Of a DNA stretch of 8,918 nt, positions 1 to 6,194 are shown piece by piece. The first letter of the stretch is position 1; each line of letters opens with the position of its first letter. Both the position numbers and the translations under genes were made by a program. Under the pieces are notes generated by a model. The model had not been told where the DNA came from, did no database searches, and saw only the letters and a program-made list of their open reading frames with translations. The stretch is taken from assembly GCA_030838025.1 (NCBI GenBank), contig JAUTXM010000192.1, forward strand, positions 1 through 8,918, in the 5' to 3' direction. The stretch is from Acidimicrobiaceae bacterium (GTDB lineage: Bacteria; Actinomycetota; Acidimicrobiia; Acidimicrobiales; Palsa-688).

Positions 1-534
1 AACTGCGCCAACAACTACGGGCCCTACCAGTTCCCCGAGAAGGTCATTCCGCTATTCGCCACCCGGGCCCTCGACGGCCTGAACCTCCCGCTGTACGCCT
101 CGACCTCCAACCGCCGAGAGTGGATCCACGTCCTCGACCACTGCCGGGCGATCGAGGCGGTACTCCTCAGGGGCCAGGTTGGTGAGACCTACCACGTGGG
201 CACCGGGTTGGAAGCGAGCATCGACGAGGTGGCGGACCGGGTGCTCGACATCTTGGGCCGGCCCGACTCGCTCAAGTCCATCGTCCCTGACCGCCCGGGC
301 CACGACCGCCGCTACCTCCTCGATGCCAGCCGCATTCGACGCGAGCTCGGGTGGAAGCCCACCATCGAGTGGGACACCGGCCTCGCGGACACGGTTCACT
401 GGTACGCCGACCACCGGTCCTGGTGGGAACCCCTCCGCGACCGGGCGCCGGTCGTCGAGTCCGCCTGGCAGCCGGCTCCCACTGCCGAGTCCGCCTGGCA
501 GCCGGCTCCCGCCGCCAAGGCCGCCACGACCTGA
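1..534 (+). CDS. rmlB: dTDP-glucose 4,6-dehydratase, C-terminal part (5' end outside window)
   Basis: RmlB removes water from dTDP-glucose to give dTDP-4-keto-6-deoxyglucose, the second step of dTDP-L-rhamnose synthesis in the cytoplasm. The window holds the last 177 codons in frame 1. It opens with NCANNYGPYQFPEK (residues 1-14 of the visible part), a family hallmark, followed by DHCRAIEAVL (46-55), GETYHVGTG (61-69), DRPGHDRRYLLDAS (97-110), ELGWKP (115-120) and WYADHRSWWEPL (134-145), where family members normally end. The nucleotide-loop segment usually written YGDG-N-RDW reads YASTSNRREW here (32-41). Roughly 30 extra residues follow, including a 10-residue tandem repeat ending SAWQPAP. 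The NAD-binding Rossmann motif and catalytic YxxxK lie upstream of the window. The stop is one base before the rmlD start, so the two are probably translated together. The family call is firm; the tail has no known role. Confidence 0.93.
   Translation, partial: NCANNYGPYQFPEKVIPLFATRALDGLNLPLYASTSNRREWIHVLDHCRAIEAVLLRGQVGETYHVGTGLEASIDEVADRVLDILGRPDSLKSIVPDRPGHDRRYLLDASRIRRELGWKPTIEWDTGLADTVHWYADHRSWWEPLRDRAPVVESAWQPAPTAESAWQPAPAAKAATT
451..510 (+). repeat. Two-copy 30-bp tandem repeat in the rmlB 3' end
   Basis: Bases 451-480 and 481-510 are tandem 30-bp units that match from GAGTCCGCCTGGCAGCC onward and differ only in their first few bases. They encode VVESAWQPAP and TAESAWQPAP, then AAKAATT and stop. 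The repeat lies after the point where RmlB homologues normally end, so it looks like a recent in-frame expansion of a Pro/Ala-rich tail carrying one Trp per unit. Confidence 0.85.
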
Positions 535-535
535 C

Positions 536-1402
536 ATGCGGGTCCTCATCACCGGCGCCGGAGGCCAGCTCGGCCGCGACCTCACCACGGTCTTTTCCGA
601 GAGCCCCTCGCGTCCTGAGGTCGTGGCCGCCGACCGGGCCCGCCTCGACGTGGCCGACCGCGACGCCGTGCTCCAGGCCATCACCGGCACCCGCCCGAAC
701 GTGGTCATCCATGCCGCCGCCTGGACGGCGGTCGACGCCTGCGAGGGCGATGCCGACCGGGCCTACCGCGTCAACGCGCTCGGCTCCCGCCACCTGGCCG
801 AAGGGGTGGCGCTGGTGGATGCGCACCTCGTCTACGTCTCCACCGACTACGTGTTCGACGGCCGAGCCGAGGCCCCGTACCGGGAGTGGGACCAGCCCAA
901 CCCGGTTTCGGTCTACGGCCGCTCGAAGCTCGGAGGCGAACTGGAGGTGCGAGCCCTTCGGCCCACCGCCGCGATCGTCCGGACCTCGTGGCTCAGCGGG
1001 GCCCATGGCGCCAACATGGTGAAGACGGTGCTGCGCCTGGCGCACGACCAGCCCGAGCTGCGCTTTGTCGACGACCAGCACGGCTGCCCGACGTTCACCG
1101 AGGACCTGGCGGGCATGATCATGCGGTTGGCGACGGCCCGGCTGCCCGGGGTGTTCCACGTCACCAACCAGGGCGCCACGACCTGGTACCACTTCGCCCG
1201 TGACGTCCTGCGCGCCGCCGGCCTCGACCCCGACAGGGTGATGCCCATCACGACCGCCGAGCTCCAACCGCCGCGCCCGGCGCCGCGCCCGGCCAACTCG
1301 GTCCTGGACAACGCCGTTCTGCGGTACCAGGGCATCCCCTTGCTCGACGACCATCGCGTCCCCCTCGAGCGCCTCGTCAAGCAGCTGGGCACGCAGCGGT
1401 GA
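536..1402 (+). CDS. rmlD: dTDP-4-dehydrorhamnose reductase
   Basis: RmlD reduces dTDP-4-keto-L-rhamnose to dTDP-L-rhamnose with NAD(P)H, the last step of the pathway. The 288-residue protein is of normal length. It shows the nucleotide-binding motif GAGGQLG (7-13), the HAAAWTAVDACE segment (59-70) typical of RmlD, STDYVFDG (102-109) and the catalytic Y127-x-x-x-K131 in YGRSK. RTSWL and the DQHGCPT segment, which in the family contacts the substrate side, are also present. The ATG at 536 is chosen because it gives the exact N-terminus MRVLITGAGGQLG; the reading frame is open further upstream but only as a shadow of rmlB. It starts one base after the rmlB stop and its own stop overlaps the GTG of ugd by 4 bp. 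There is no clear Shine-Dalgarno, which fits coupling. In mycobacteria rmlD lies directly before wbbL; here ugd, uxs and a glycosyltransferase gene lie between them. Confidence 0.95.
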   Translation: MRVLITGAGGQLGRDLTTVFSESPSRPEVVAADRARLDVADRDAVLQAITGTRPNVVIHAAAWTAVDACEGDADRAYRVNALGSRHLAEGVALVDAHLVYVSTDYVFDGRAEAPYREWDQPNPVSVYGRSKLGGELEVRALRPTAAIVRTSWLSGAHGANMVKTVLRLAHDQPELRFVDDQHGCPTFTEDLAGMIMRLATARLPGVFHVTNQGATTWYHFARDVLRAAGLDPDRVMPITTAELQPPRPAPRPANSVLDNAVLRYQGIPLLDDHRVPLERLVKQLGTQR

Positions 1403-2694
1403 GCCGCGTCGCGGTCATCGGTACCGGCTACGTCGGCCTCACCACGGGCGCGTGCCTGGCTCACCTGGGCCACGCCGTCGTCTGCGCCGACATCGACCAG
1501 GCCAAGATCGAAATGCTGCAGTCGGGCCGGATCCCGATCTACGAGCAGGGCCTCGAAGGCCTCGTGGCCGACGGTCTGTCGACCCGCCGGCTGCAGTTCG
1601 TCGTCGGCGCCGCCCAGGCGGTCGAAGACGCCCAAGCCGAGTTCGTCTTCCTCTGCGTGCAGACCCCCCAAGGCGCCGACGGCTCGGCCGACCTCCGCTA
1701 TGTCGAGCAGGCGTCGTCGGAGATCGGCCCGGTGCTGGCCACCGGGGCGGTAGTCATCACCAAGTCGACGGTGCCGGTCGGTTCGGCGAGGGTCGTCGAA
1801 CGGGCCCTGGCCCGCACCGACGTGGCGGTGGTGTCCAACCCCGAGTTTCTCCGGGAGGGCCAGGCGGTACACGACTGCCTCCATCCCGACCGGATCGTGA
1901 TCGGCTCCGACGATCAGGCGGCGGCGGCCAAGGTGGCGCAGCTGTACCAGGGCCTCAACGCCCCGGCCATGGTCACCGACCCGGCCACCGCCGAGACGAT
2001 CAAGTACGCGTGCAATGCCTTCTTGGCGACCAAGGTGTCGTTCATCAACGCCATCGCCAACCTGTGCCAGGCGGTCGGTGCCGACGTACGCGACGTCGTG
2101 TTGGGGATGGGCTACGACAAGCGCATCGGTTTCGAGTTCCTGAAGCCGGGACCCGGATGGGGCGGCTCGTGTTTCCCGAAGGACTCCCGGGCCCTGGTGC
2201 GCATCGCCGAGGACGCGGGCTACGACTTCGAGCTGCTGAAGGGTGTCATCGCCGTCAACGACCTGCAGTTCCGCTTGCTCGCCGACCGGATCGCGCAACT
2301 GGCGGACGCCCCTCCCGACGAGGCAGTGATCGCGGTGTGGGGTCTCACCTTCAAGGCGGGCACCGACGACCTGCGGGACTCGCCGGCCATCTCGGTGGTC
2401 CAACGCCTCCTGGCCCAAGGCGCCACGGTCAAGGCCTACGACCCGACGGTGACCGGAGCCCTCCCGGCGAACTTCAGCCACCTCGACATCGAGATCTGCC
2501 ACGACGCCTACGCCGCCTGCAATGGTGCGTCGGTCCTGACCGTCCTCACCGAATGGGACGAGTTCCGGTGGCTGGACTTCGACAAGGTGGCGGGCGTGAT
2601 GGCGGCGCCGGTCATCCTCGACGCCCGGAACCTGCTCGACCCCGTCAGCCTCCGGCGCCGGGGCTTCGTCTACCAGGGCATGGGCCGCAAGTGA
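1399..2694 (+). CDS. ugd: UDP-glucose 6-dehydrogenase
   Basis: Ugd oxidises UDP-glucose twice with NAD+ to UDP-glucuronate in the cytoplasm. The 431-residue length is typical. The N-terminal NAD domain shows IGTGYVGL (7-14, GxGxxG at 8-13), then NPEFLREG (147-154) and HPDRIVIG. The central helix domain carries IKYACNAF, with Lys202 and Asn206 at the conserved active-site positions. The catalytic cysteine is Cys258 in GPGWGGSCFPKD. The C-terminal UDP-binding domain carries WGLTFKAGTDDLRDSPA. The GTG start at 1399 lies in a GTGA overlap with the rmlD stop and gives the expected MSRVAVIGTGYVG start. Its product is the direct substrate of the enzyme encoded next, so the pair should supply UDP-xylose, which in other organisms feeds back on Ugd. 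The stop codon lies in the first copy of a tandem repeat that separates it from uxs. Confidence 0.96.
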   Translation: MSRVAVIGTGYVGLTTGACLAHLGHAVVCADIDQAKIEMLQSGRIPIYEQGLEGLVADGLSTRRLQFVVGAAQAVEDAQAEFVFLCVQTPQGADGSADLRYVEQASSEIGPVLATGAVVITKSTVPVGSARVVERALARTDVAVVSNPEFLREGQAVHDCLHPDRIVIGSDDQAAAAKVAQLYQGLNAPAMVTDPATAETIKYACNAFLATKVSFINAIANLCQAVGADVRDVVLGMGYDKRIGFEFLKPGPGWGGSCFPKDSRALVRIAEDAGYDFELLKGVIAVNDLQFRLLADRIAQLADAPPDEAVIAVWGLTFKAGTDDLRDSPAISVVQRLLAQGATVKAYDPTVTGALPANFSHLDIEICHDAYAACNGASVLTVLTEWDEFRWLDFDKVAGVMAAPVILDARNLLDPVSLRRRGFVYQGMGRK

Positions 2695-2740
2695 GCCGCA
2701 TGGGCCGCAAGTGCGCCGCATGGGCCGCAAGTGAGCCGCC
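2681..2740 (+). repeat. Three tandem copies of a 20-bp stop/start junction unit
   Basis: Bases 2681-2700, 2701-2720 and 2721-2740 are three units of TGGGCCGCAAGTGAGCCGCA. Copy 2 differs at one base (A to C at 2714, destroying the TGA) and copy 3 at its last base. The first copy is coding: it holds the last codons of ugd (GRK, stop) and a GTGAGCCGC that looks exactly like the GTGA-overlap starts seen at the other junctions of this operon. The array therefore looks like slippage or unequal exchange at an overlapping gene junction. Confidence 0.9.
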
Positions 2741-2814
2741 AAATGAGCCACACGCGGCCCGCACGCGGCCCCGCACGTGAGCCGCACGCGGGCCGCCAAA
2801 TGAGCCGCACGTGA
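2691..2814 (+). other. Chain of minimal reading frames joined by stop/start overlaps
   Basis: From the GTG that overlaps the ugd stop, a 29-codon frame (2691-2780) ends in a TGA overlapping GTG 2777. That frame runs 8 codons to a TGA (2801-2803) overlapping ATG 2800, and that one runs 4 codons to a TGA (2812-2814) overlapping the uxs GTG at 2811. A second chain runs from GTG 2711 (7 codons, TGA 2732-2734) to GTG 2731 (27 codons, TGA 2812-2814), again at uxs. The peptides look like repeat translation, not folded proteins. I read these as possible reinitiation steps, not genes; whether ribosomes use them is not shown. Confidence 0.35.
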
Positions 2815-2818
2815 GCCG
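2735..2818 (+). repeat. Degenerate junction repeats before uxs
   Basis: The block after the 20-bp array repeats the same vocabulary. GCCGCCAAATGAGCC occurs at 2735-2749 and again at 2792-2806, 57 bp apart. CCGCACGTGAGCCG occurs at 2771-2784 and 2805-2818, 34 bp apart, and the last copy supplies the uxs start codon. CACGCGGCCC/GCACGCGGCC at 2751-2770 is a further short duplication. Only the copy at 2811 opens the uxs frame; no Shine-Dalgarno is visible. Confidence 0.8.
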
Positions 2819-3752
2819 GATTGTCGTCGCCGGTGGCGCCGGGTTCCTCGGCACCCACCTGTGCCAGGCCCTCTTGGCGCGCGGCGACGAGGTCGTTGCG
2901 GTGGACAACCTCGTCACGGGGTCCAAGCGCAACATCGACCTCCTCGCGGACCGGTCCGGCTTCAGCTTCGAGCTGGTCGACGTGATCGACGGAGTGGCGA
3001 TCGACGGCCCGGTGGACGCCGTGATGAACCTGGCCAGCCCAGCGTCGCCCGCCGACTTCGCCGTCATGCCCATCCAAATCCTCCAAGTGGGCAGCACCGG
3101 GACCAAGAACCTGCTCGACCTGGCCCTGGCCAAAAACGCCCGCTTCTTCCAGTCCTCCACCAGCGAGGTTTACGGCGATCCCGAGGAGCATCCCCAGACG
3201 GAGAGCTACTGGGGCCACGTCAACCCCATCGGCCCCCGGTCGGTGTACGACGAGGCCAAGCGCTTCGGCGAGGCCCTCACCATGGCCTACCACCGGACCC
3301 ACGGCGTCGACGTGCGCATGGTCCGCATCTTCAACACCTACGGGCCGTACATGCGGCCCGACGACGGCCGGGTGGTGTCCAACTTCATCAATCAGGCACT
3401 GCTCGGCAAGCCCCTGACGGTCTACGGCGACGGGTCCCAGACGAGGAGCTTCTGCTACGCCACCGACGAGATCGCGGGGTTCCTGGCCGTCCTCGACTCT
3501 GATCACGTGGGGCCGATCAACGTCGGCAACCCGACGGAGTTCACCGTCCTCGAGCTGGCCCGCACGGTCCTCGAGATCACCGGCTCCCGCTCGGAGATCA
3601 CCTTCGTCGACCTCCCGACCGACGACCCGACGCAACGCTGCCCCGACATCACGCTGGCCCGGACCCTGGGCTGGGAACCCAAGGCCGACCTCCGTTGGGG
3701 CGTCGAGCAGACCACGGCCTGGTTCCAGAGCCAACTGGACGGCAGCGGGTGA
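2811..3752 (+). CDS. uxs: UDP-glucuronate decarboxylase (UDP-xylose synthase)
   Basis: Uxs is a short-chain dehydrogenase/reductase-type enzyme that oxidises, decarboxylates and re-reduces UDP-glucuronate to UDP-xylose using bound NAD+. The 313-residue protein begins MSRIVVAGGAGFLGTHL with the NAD motif GGAGFLG (8-14). It carries the family signatures NLASPASP, STSEVYGDPEEHPQ and YWGHVNPIGPRSVYDEAKR, which contains the catalytic Y146-x-x-x-K150. RIFNTYGPYMRPDDGRVVSNF and YGDGSQTRSFCY follow. These separate it from RmlB and GalE. The GTG at 2811 is the only usable start: an in-frame stop lies at 2778-2780 and the other GTG/ATG codons of the upstream repeat are out of frame. Its position right after ugd, which makes its substrate, supports the call. 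Its stop overlaps the next gene by 4 bp. A bifunctional relative (ArnA-like) is excluded because there is no formyltransferase domain. Confidence 0.92.
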   Translation: MSRIVVAGGAGFLGTHLCQALLARGDEVVAVDNLVTGSKRNIDLLADRSGFSFELVDVIDGVAIDGPVDAVMNLASPASPADFAVMPIQILQVGSTGTKNLLDLALAKNARFFQSSTSEVYGDPEEHPQTESYWGHVNPIGPRSVYDEAKRFGEALTMAYHRTHGVDVRMVRIFNTYGPYMRPDDGRVVSNFINQALLGKPLTVYGDGSQTRSFCYATDEIAGFLAVLDSDHVGPINVGNPTEFTVLELARTVLEITGSRSEITFVDLPTDDPTQRCPDITLARTLGWEPKADLRWGVEQTTAWFQSQLDGSG

Positions 3753-4465
3753 GCGAGTACCGCCTCCTGTCGGTGATCGTGCCCGTCTACAACGAGCGCA
3801 ACACGGTGGGCGAGATCATCCGCCGGATGCGACTGGTCGAACTGCCGATCGACCGGGAGATAATCGTGGTCGACGACGGCTCGGCCGACGGCACCGACAA
3901 GATCCTGGCGGCCCTGGAGGACTCCACCATCCGTGTCGTCTCCCATGAAACCAATCGGGGAAAAGGCGCCGCCGTACGCACCGGAATCTCCCTGGCGCGT
4001 GGTGACGTGGTGCTGATCCAAGATGCCGATCTCGAATACGACCCGCAACAATGGCCACGGTTGTTGGCGCCGCTGCTCGGTGGCCGGGCCAAGGTGGTGT
4101 ACGGGAGCCGCTACCTGGGCGAGCGCGAGGCGACGTCGCTGGTGCGTTGGGCCGGTGACCGGTCGCTGTCGGTGCTGACGGCGCTGCTGTTCAATGTCAC
4201 CCTTTCGGACATCGAGACGGGGTACAAACTGGTGGACCGCAAGGTCCTCGACAGCTTGGACCTGACCTCGGACCGCTTCGACTTCGAGCCCGAAATCACG
4301 GCCAAGTTGCTCCGGCGCCATCACCGGATCGTCGAGGTTCCGGTGACCTACACGGGACGGGCAGGCGACGACGGCCGCAAGTTCACTTGGCGCGACGGGC
4401 TGGCCGCGGCCGGCACGCTGATCCGGCTACGCCTCCAGCGCCAGGGCCGTGACCACCTGCAGTGA
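3749..4465 (+). CDS. Family 2 glycosyltransferase, polyprenyl-phosphate sugar synthase (DPM1)-like
   Basis: This 238-residue GT-A fold enzyme resembles the catalytic domain of dolichol/polyprenyl-phosphate mannosyl- or glucosyltransferases, which load one sugar from a nucleotide donor on a lipid phosphate at the inner membrane face. Visible motifs are VIVPVYNE (9-16), VVDDGSADGT (40-49), NRGKGAAVRTG (69-79), the metal-binding DAD at 92-94 in QDADLEYDP, YGSRYL (118-123), ETGYKL (156-161), RFDFEPEITAK (176-186) and GRKFTWRDG (209-217). It has no hydrophobic C-terminal segments, so it would be a peripheral membrane enzyme. The GTG at 3749 lies in a GTGA overlap with the uxs stop and gives MSEYRLLSVIVPVYNE; the frame is open upstream only as a uxs shadow. 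Which sugar it moves (mannose, glucose, xylose or glucuronate) cannot be read from the sequence. The product of the upstream Ugd/Uxs pair and GDP-mannose are both candidates. Confidence 0.85.
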   Translation: MSEYRLLSVIVPVYNERNTVGEIIRRMRLVELPIDREIIVVDDGSADGTDKILAALEDSTIRVVSHETNRGKGAAVRTGISLARGDVVLIQDADLEYDPQQWPRLLAPLLGGRAKVVYGSRYLGEREATSLVRWAGDRSLSVLTALLFNVTLSDIETGYKLVDRKVLDSLDLTSDRFDFEPEITAKLLRRHHRIVEVPVTYTGRAGDDGRKFTWRDGLAAAGTLIRLRLQRQGRDHLQ

Positions 4466-5358
4466 GCGAGGTCACCACCGTTCGCCCCATCCGGGCGATC
4501 GTCGTCAACTTCCAATCGGCGTCGGTGCTCCCGGGCTGCGTGGCCAGCCTGTTGGCCGACGGAGTGCAACAGGTCGTGGTCGTGGACAATGGCCACAGCC
4601 GAGGCCCAAACGACCAGGCCGCCGAAACCGCCCTCTGTGACGCCGGCCTACCGTTCACGTGGGTGCCCGCGGGCGGCAATCTCGGATACGGGCAGGCGGT
4701 CAACCTGGGAGCGCGCGGGCTCGCCGACGGGGACCTGCTGGTCTGCAACCCCGACATCGTGGTGCGCCCCGGAACGGTCGGCCACCTGGCCCGGGTGCTG
4801 GCGGAGGACCCCACCACCGCCATCGTGGGGCCGCAGCTCCAGAACCTCGACGCAACGGTGTACCCCTCGGCCCGAACGTTCCCCTCCCTCGCCGATGCCG
4901 CGGGCCACGGACTGGTCGGCTTGGTGTGGGCCGACAACCCGTTCTCCCGCCGGTACCGGCTGCTCGACTGGGACCACAGCCAGCGCCGCCCGGTCGACTG
5001 GGTGTCGGGCGCCTGCTTCCTCATCCGGCGCCAAGCCTGGGCGAGCCTCGATGGATTCGACCCCCGCTACTTCATGTACATGGAAGATGTCGACCTCTGC
5101 TGGCGAGCCGGCCGCCAGGGCTGGCGGGTGGTGTACGAGCCGGAAGGGCAAGTGGTGCACGCCCAGGGGGTCTCGGCCGAGACCCGGCCCTACCGCATGA
5201 TCATCGCCCACCACCGCTCGATGCTGAAGTTCGCCTGGCGTACCAATAGGGGCGCCAGCCGTGCCCTGTTCCCGCTCGTCGCCGCCGGCGTGGCGGGCCG
5301 TACCGCGGCGGCCTGCGCGGCCAAGTGGCGGAGCCGAGCCCAAAGGGGCGTCGGCTAG
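4462..5358 (+). CDS. wbbL: Family 2 glycosyltransferase, WbbL-type rhamnosyltransferase
   Basis: WbbL proteins move L-rhamnose from dTDP-rhamnose to a polyprenyl-diphosphate GlcNAc; in mycobacteria this makes the linker between peptidoglycan and arabinogalactan. The 298-residue protein shows the GT2 start AIVVNFQSA (12-20), VVVDNG (39-44), GGNLGYGQAVN (71-81), the donor/metal motif NPD (96-98), the acceptor-side WVSGACFLIRR (180-190), and FDPRYFMYMEDVDLCWR (199-215), typical of rhamnosyltransferases. HAQGVS follows at 233-238. An Ala-rich, Arg-containing C-terminus could rest on the membrane. The GTG at 4462 overlaps the previous stop by 4 bp. Support for the substrate comes from the rhamnose pathway genes just upstream. 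In Mycobacterium tuberculosis, as I recall, rmlD, wbbL1 and manB are adjacent in this order (Rv3266c, Rv3265c, Rv3264c). The exact acceptor in this organism is inferred, not seen. Confidence 0.82.
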   Translation: MSEVTTVRPIRAIVVNFQSASVLPGCVASLLADGVQQVVVVDNGHSRGPNDQAAETALCDAGLPFTWVPAGGNLGYGQAVNLGARGLADGDLLVCNPDIVVRPGTVGHLARVLAEDPTTAIVGPQLQNLDATVYPSARTFPSLADAAGHGLVGLVWADNPFSRRYRLLDWDHSQRRPVDWVSGACFLIRRQAWASLDGFDPRYFMYMEDVDLCWRAGRQGWRVVYEPEGQVVHAQGVSAETRPYRMIIAHHRSMLKFAWRTNRGASRALFPLVAAGVAGRTAAACAAKWRSRAQRGVG

Positions 5359-5372
5359 CCTGACCCCCCGCA

Positions 5373-6194
5373 ATGGGAAAGGCCTCTTCAAATAAAAAAG
5401 TAGCGCGCGCCGCCAGCACCAGCGGTGGCCGGACTGCCGGGGGCCGAACCCCTTGGATCTACTACGTCTCGATCATCACCATCGTGGTGGTCGGCACCGC
5501 CTTGGTGTACTTCAGCCGCTCGCATCGGCTGTCGAAGGTCAACACCGCGGGCGCATCGCCGCCCGTGGTCGGTCAGGACCACTGGCATGAGGCGTACGCC
5601 TTTTATGTCTGTACCGCGGCCGACAAGGGTGAGTTCATCCCGGTGTTCCCGTACCAGACCGATCCTGAGGGCATCCACACCCACGGCGACGGCGTGATCG
5701 ACATCCACCCCTACGAGAAGTCGGCGGCCGGAAAGAACGCGGTGCTCGGCGTGTTCACCAAGGTCACCGGGGTCACGCTCAATGCCGGCGAGCTCAAGAT
5801 CCCGAGCTTCACCGGCTACTCCGGCCACGACTACCACGACAGCGACAACTGCGGCGGGACGCCGGGACGGGTGCAGGTCACGCTGTTCCCGACGTCGACG
5901 TCGACCGACGGCACCTTGTGGACCAAGGACCCACGAGACGCTCCCCTGACCGACCAGAGCATGATCGTGGTGTCGTTCATGCCCAAGGGGGCCAAGATCC
6001 CGGCGCCGCCCAAGGCCAACGTTGACGCCATGCTCCATCCGCTGGATGTCCCGGCGACCTCGACGCCTTCCGACTCGACCACGACCGTTCCGGGAGCCCC
6101 CACGACAACCGTTGCCGGGGCGACGACCACCACCGCCCCCGGCCCCGCGACGACAACGGTCGCCCCGGCCACCACGTCCACGAGCGTCAAATGA
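5373..6194 (+). CDS. Membrane-anchored extracytoplasmic HTHGDG protein of unknown function
   Basis: I do not recognise a named family for this 273-residue protein. It has a basic N-terminus (Lys/Arg-rich, 3-25), one membrane segment at about 28-48 (PWIYYVSIITIVVVGTALVY), an outside domain of about 65-225, and a Thr/Pro/Ala tail from 236 with five Thr-rich blocks. The positive-inside rule puts the C-terminus outside. The domain has a striking set of possible metal ligands: H70 and H72 in DHWHEAY, H102, H104 and D106 in GIHTHGDG, D110 and H112 in IDIHPY, and H152 and H155 in GHDYHD. Its only two cysteines, C80 and C160 (in DNCGG), could form a disulfide. It starts 14 bp after the wbbL stop and its stop overlaps the next ATG by 4 bp, so it is a true operon member, probably acting with wall glycan assembly at the cell surface. 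No Shine-Dalgarno is visible. The early codons AAT AAA AAA are unusually AT-rich for this region. Enzyme, metal carrier and structural roles all remain open. Confidence 0.8.
   Translation: MGKASSNKKVARAASTSGGRTAGGRTPWIYYVSIITIVVVGTALVYFSRSHRLSKVNTAGASPPVVGQDHWHEAYAFYVCTAADKGEFIPVFPYQTDPEGIHTHGDGVIDIHPYEKSAAGKNAVLGVFTKVTGVTLNAGELKIPSFTGYSGHDYHDSDNCGGTPGRVQVTLFPTSTSTDGTLWTKDPRDAPLTDQSMIVVSFMPKGAKIPAPPKANVDAMLHPLDVPATSTPSDSTTTVPGAPTTTVAGATTTTAPGPATTTVAPATTSTSVK
6078..6191 (+). repeat. Low-complexity Thr-rich coding repeat (surface-protein tail)
   Basis: The 3' end of the HTHGDG gene encodes about 38 residues of irregular repeats of the form TTTVPGAP, TTTVAGA, TTTTAPGPA, TTTVAPA, TTSTSV. At DNA level the ACGACC/ACGACA codon pairs recur. 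Such Thr/Pro/Ala tails are common on exported actinobacterial proteins and are possible sites of O-mannosylation, which would suit the GDP-mannose type gene that follows. That link is inference. Confidence 0.75.

Noticed and set aside
179..535. Upstream extension of the rmlD frame to an ATG at 179
   Set aside because: The added 119 residues are a frame-shifted reading of rmlB; homology begins exactly at MRVLITGAGGQLG from 536.
913..2799. Open frame of 628 codons on the minus strand
   Set aside because: It lies antisense to rmlD and ugd, both with full catalytic motifs. Its translation has no recognisable domain and is rich in Arg/Gly/Pro/Val, as expected of a GC-rich shadow frame.
2731..2814. 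A real small protein gene of 27 codons between ugd and uxs
   Set aside because: The sequence is translated repeat (MSRQMSHTRPARG and onward) with no ribosome site. It is better treated as a possible reinitiation step than as a gene.
2681..2818. CRISPR-like or insertion-element interpretation of the junction repeats
   Set aside because: Units are 20 bp and directly adjacent with no spacers, there are no terminal inverted repeats or transposase, and the first unit is part of the ugd coding end.
2670..3734. Open frame of 354 codons on the minus strand opposite uxs
   Set aside because: No motifs and fully antisense to a well-supported UDP-glucuronate decarboxylase.
3695..3748. Earlier start of the DPM1-like gene at 3695
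   Set aside because: The added residues come from the uxs 3' end read in another frame; GTG 3749 gives the expected N-terminus and the same 4-bp overlap as its neighbours.
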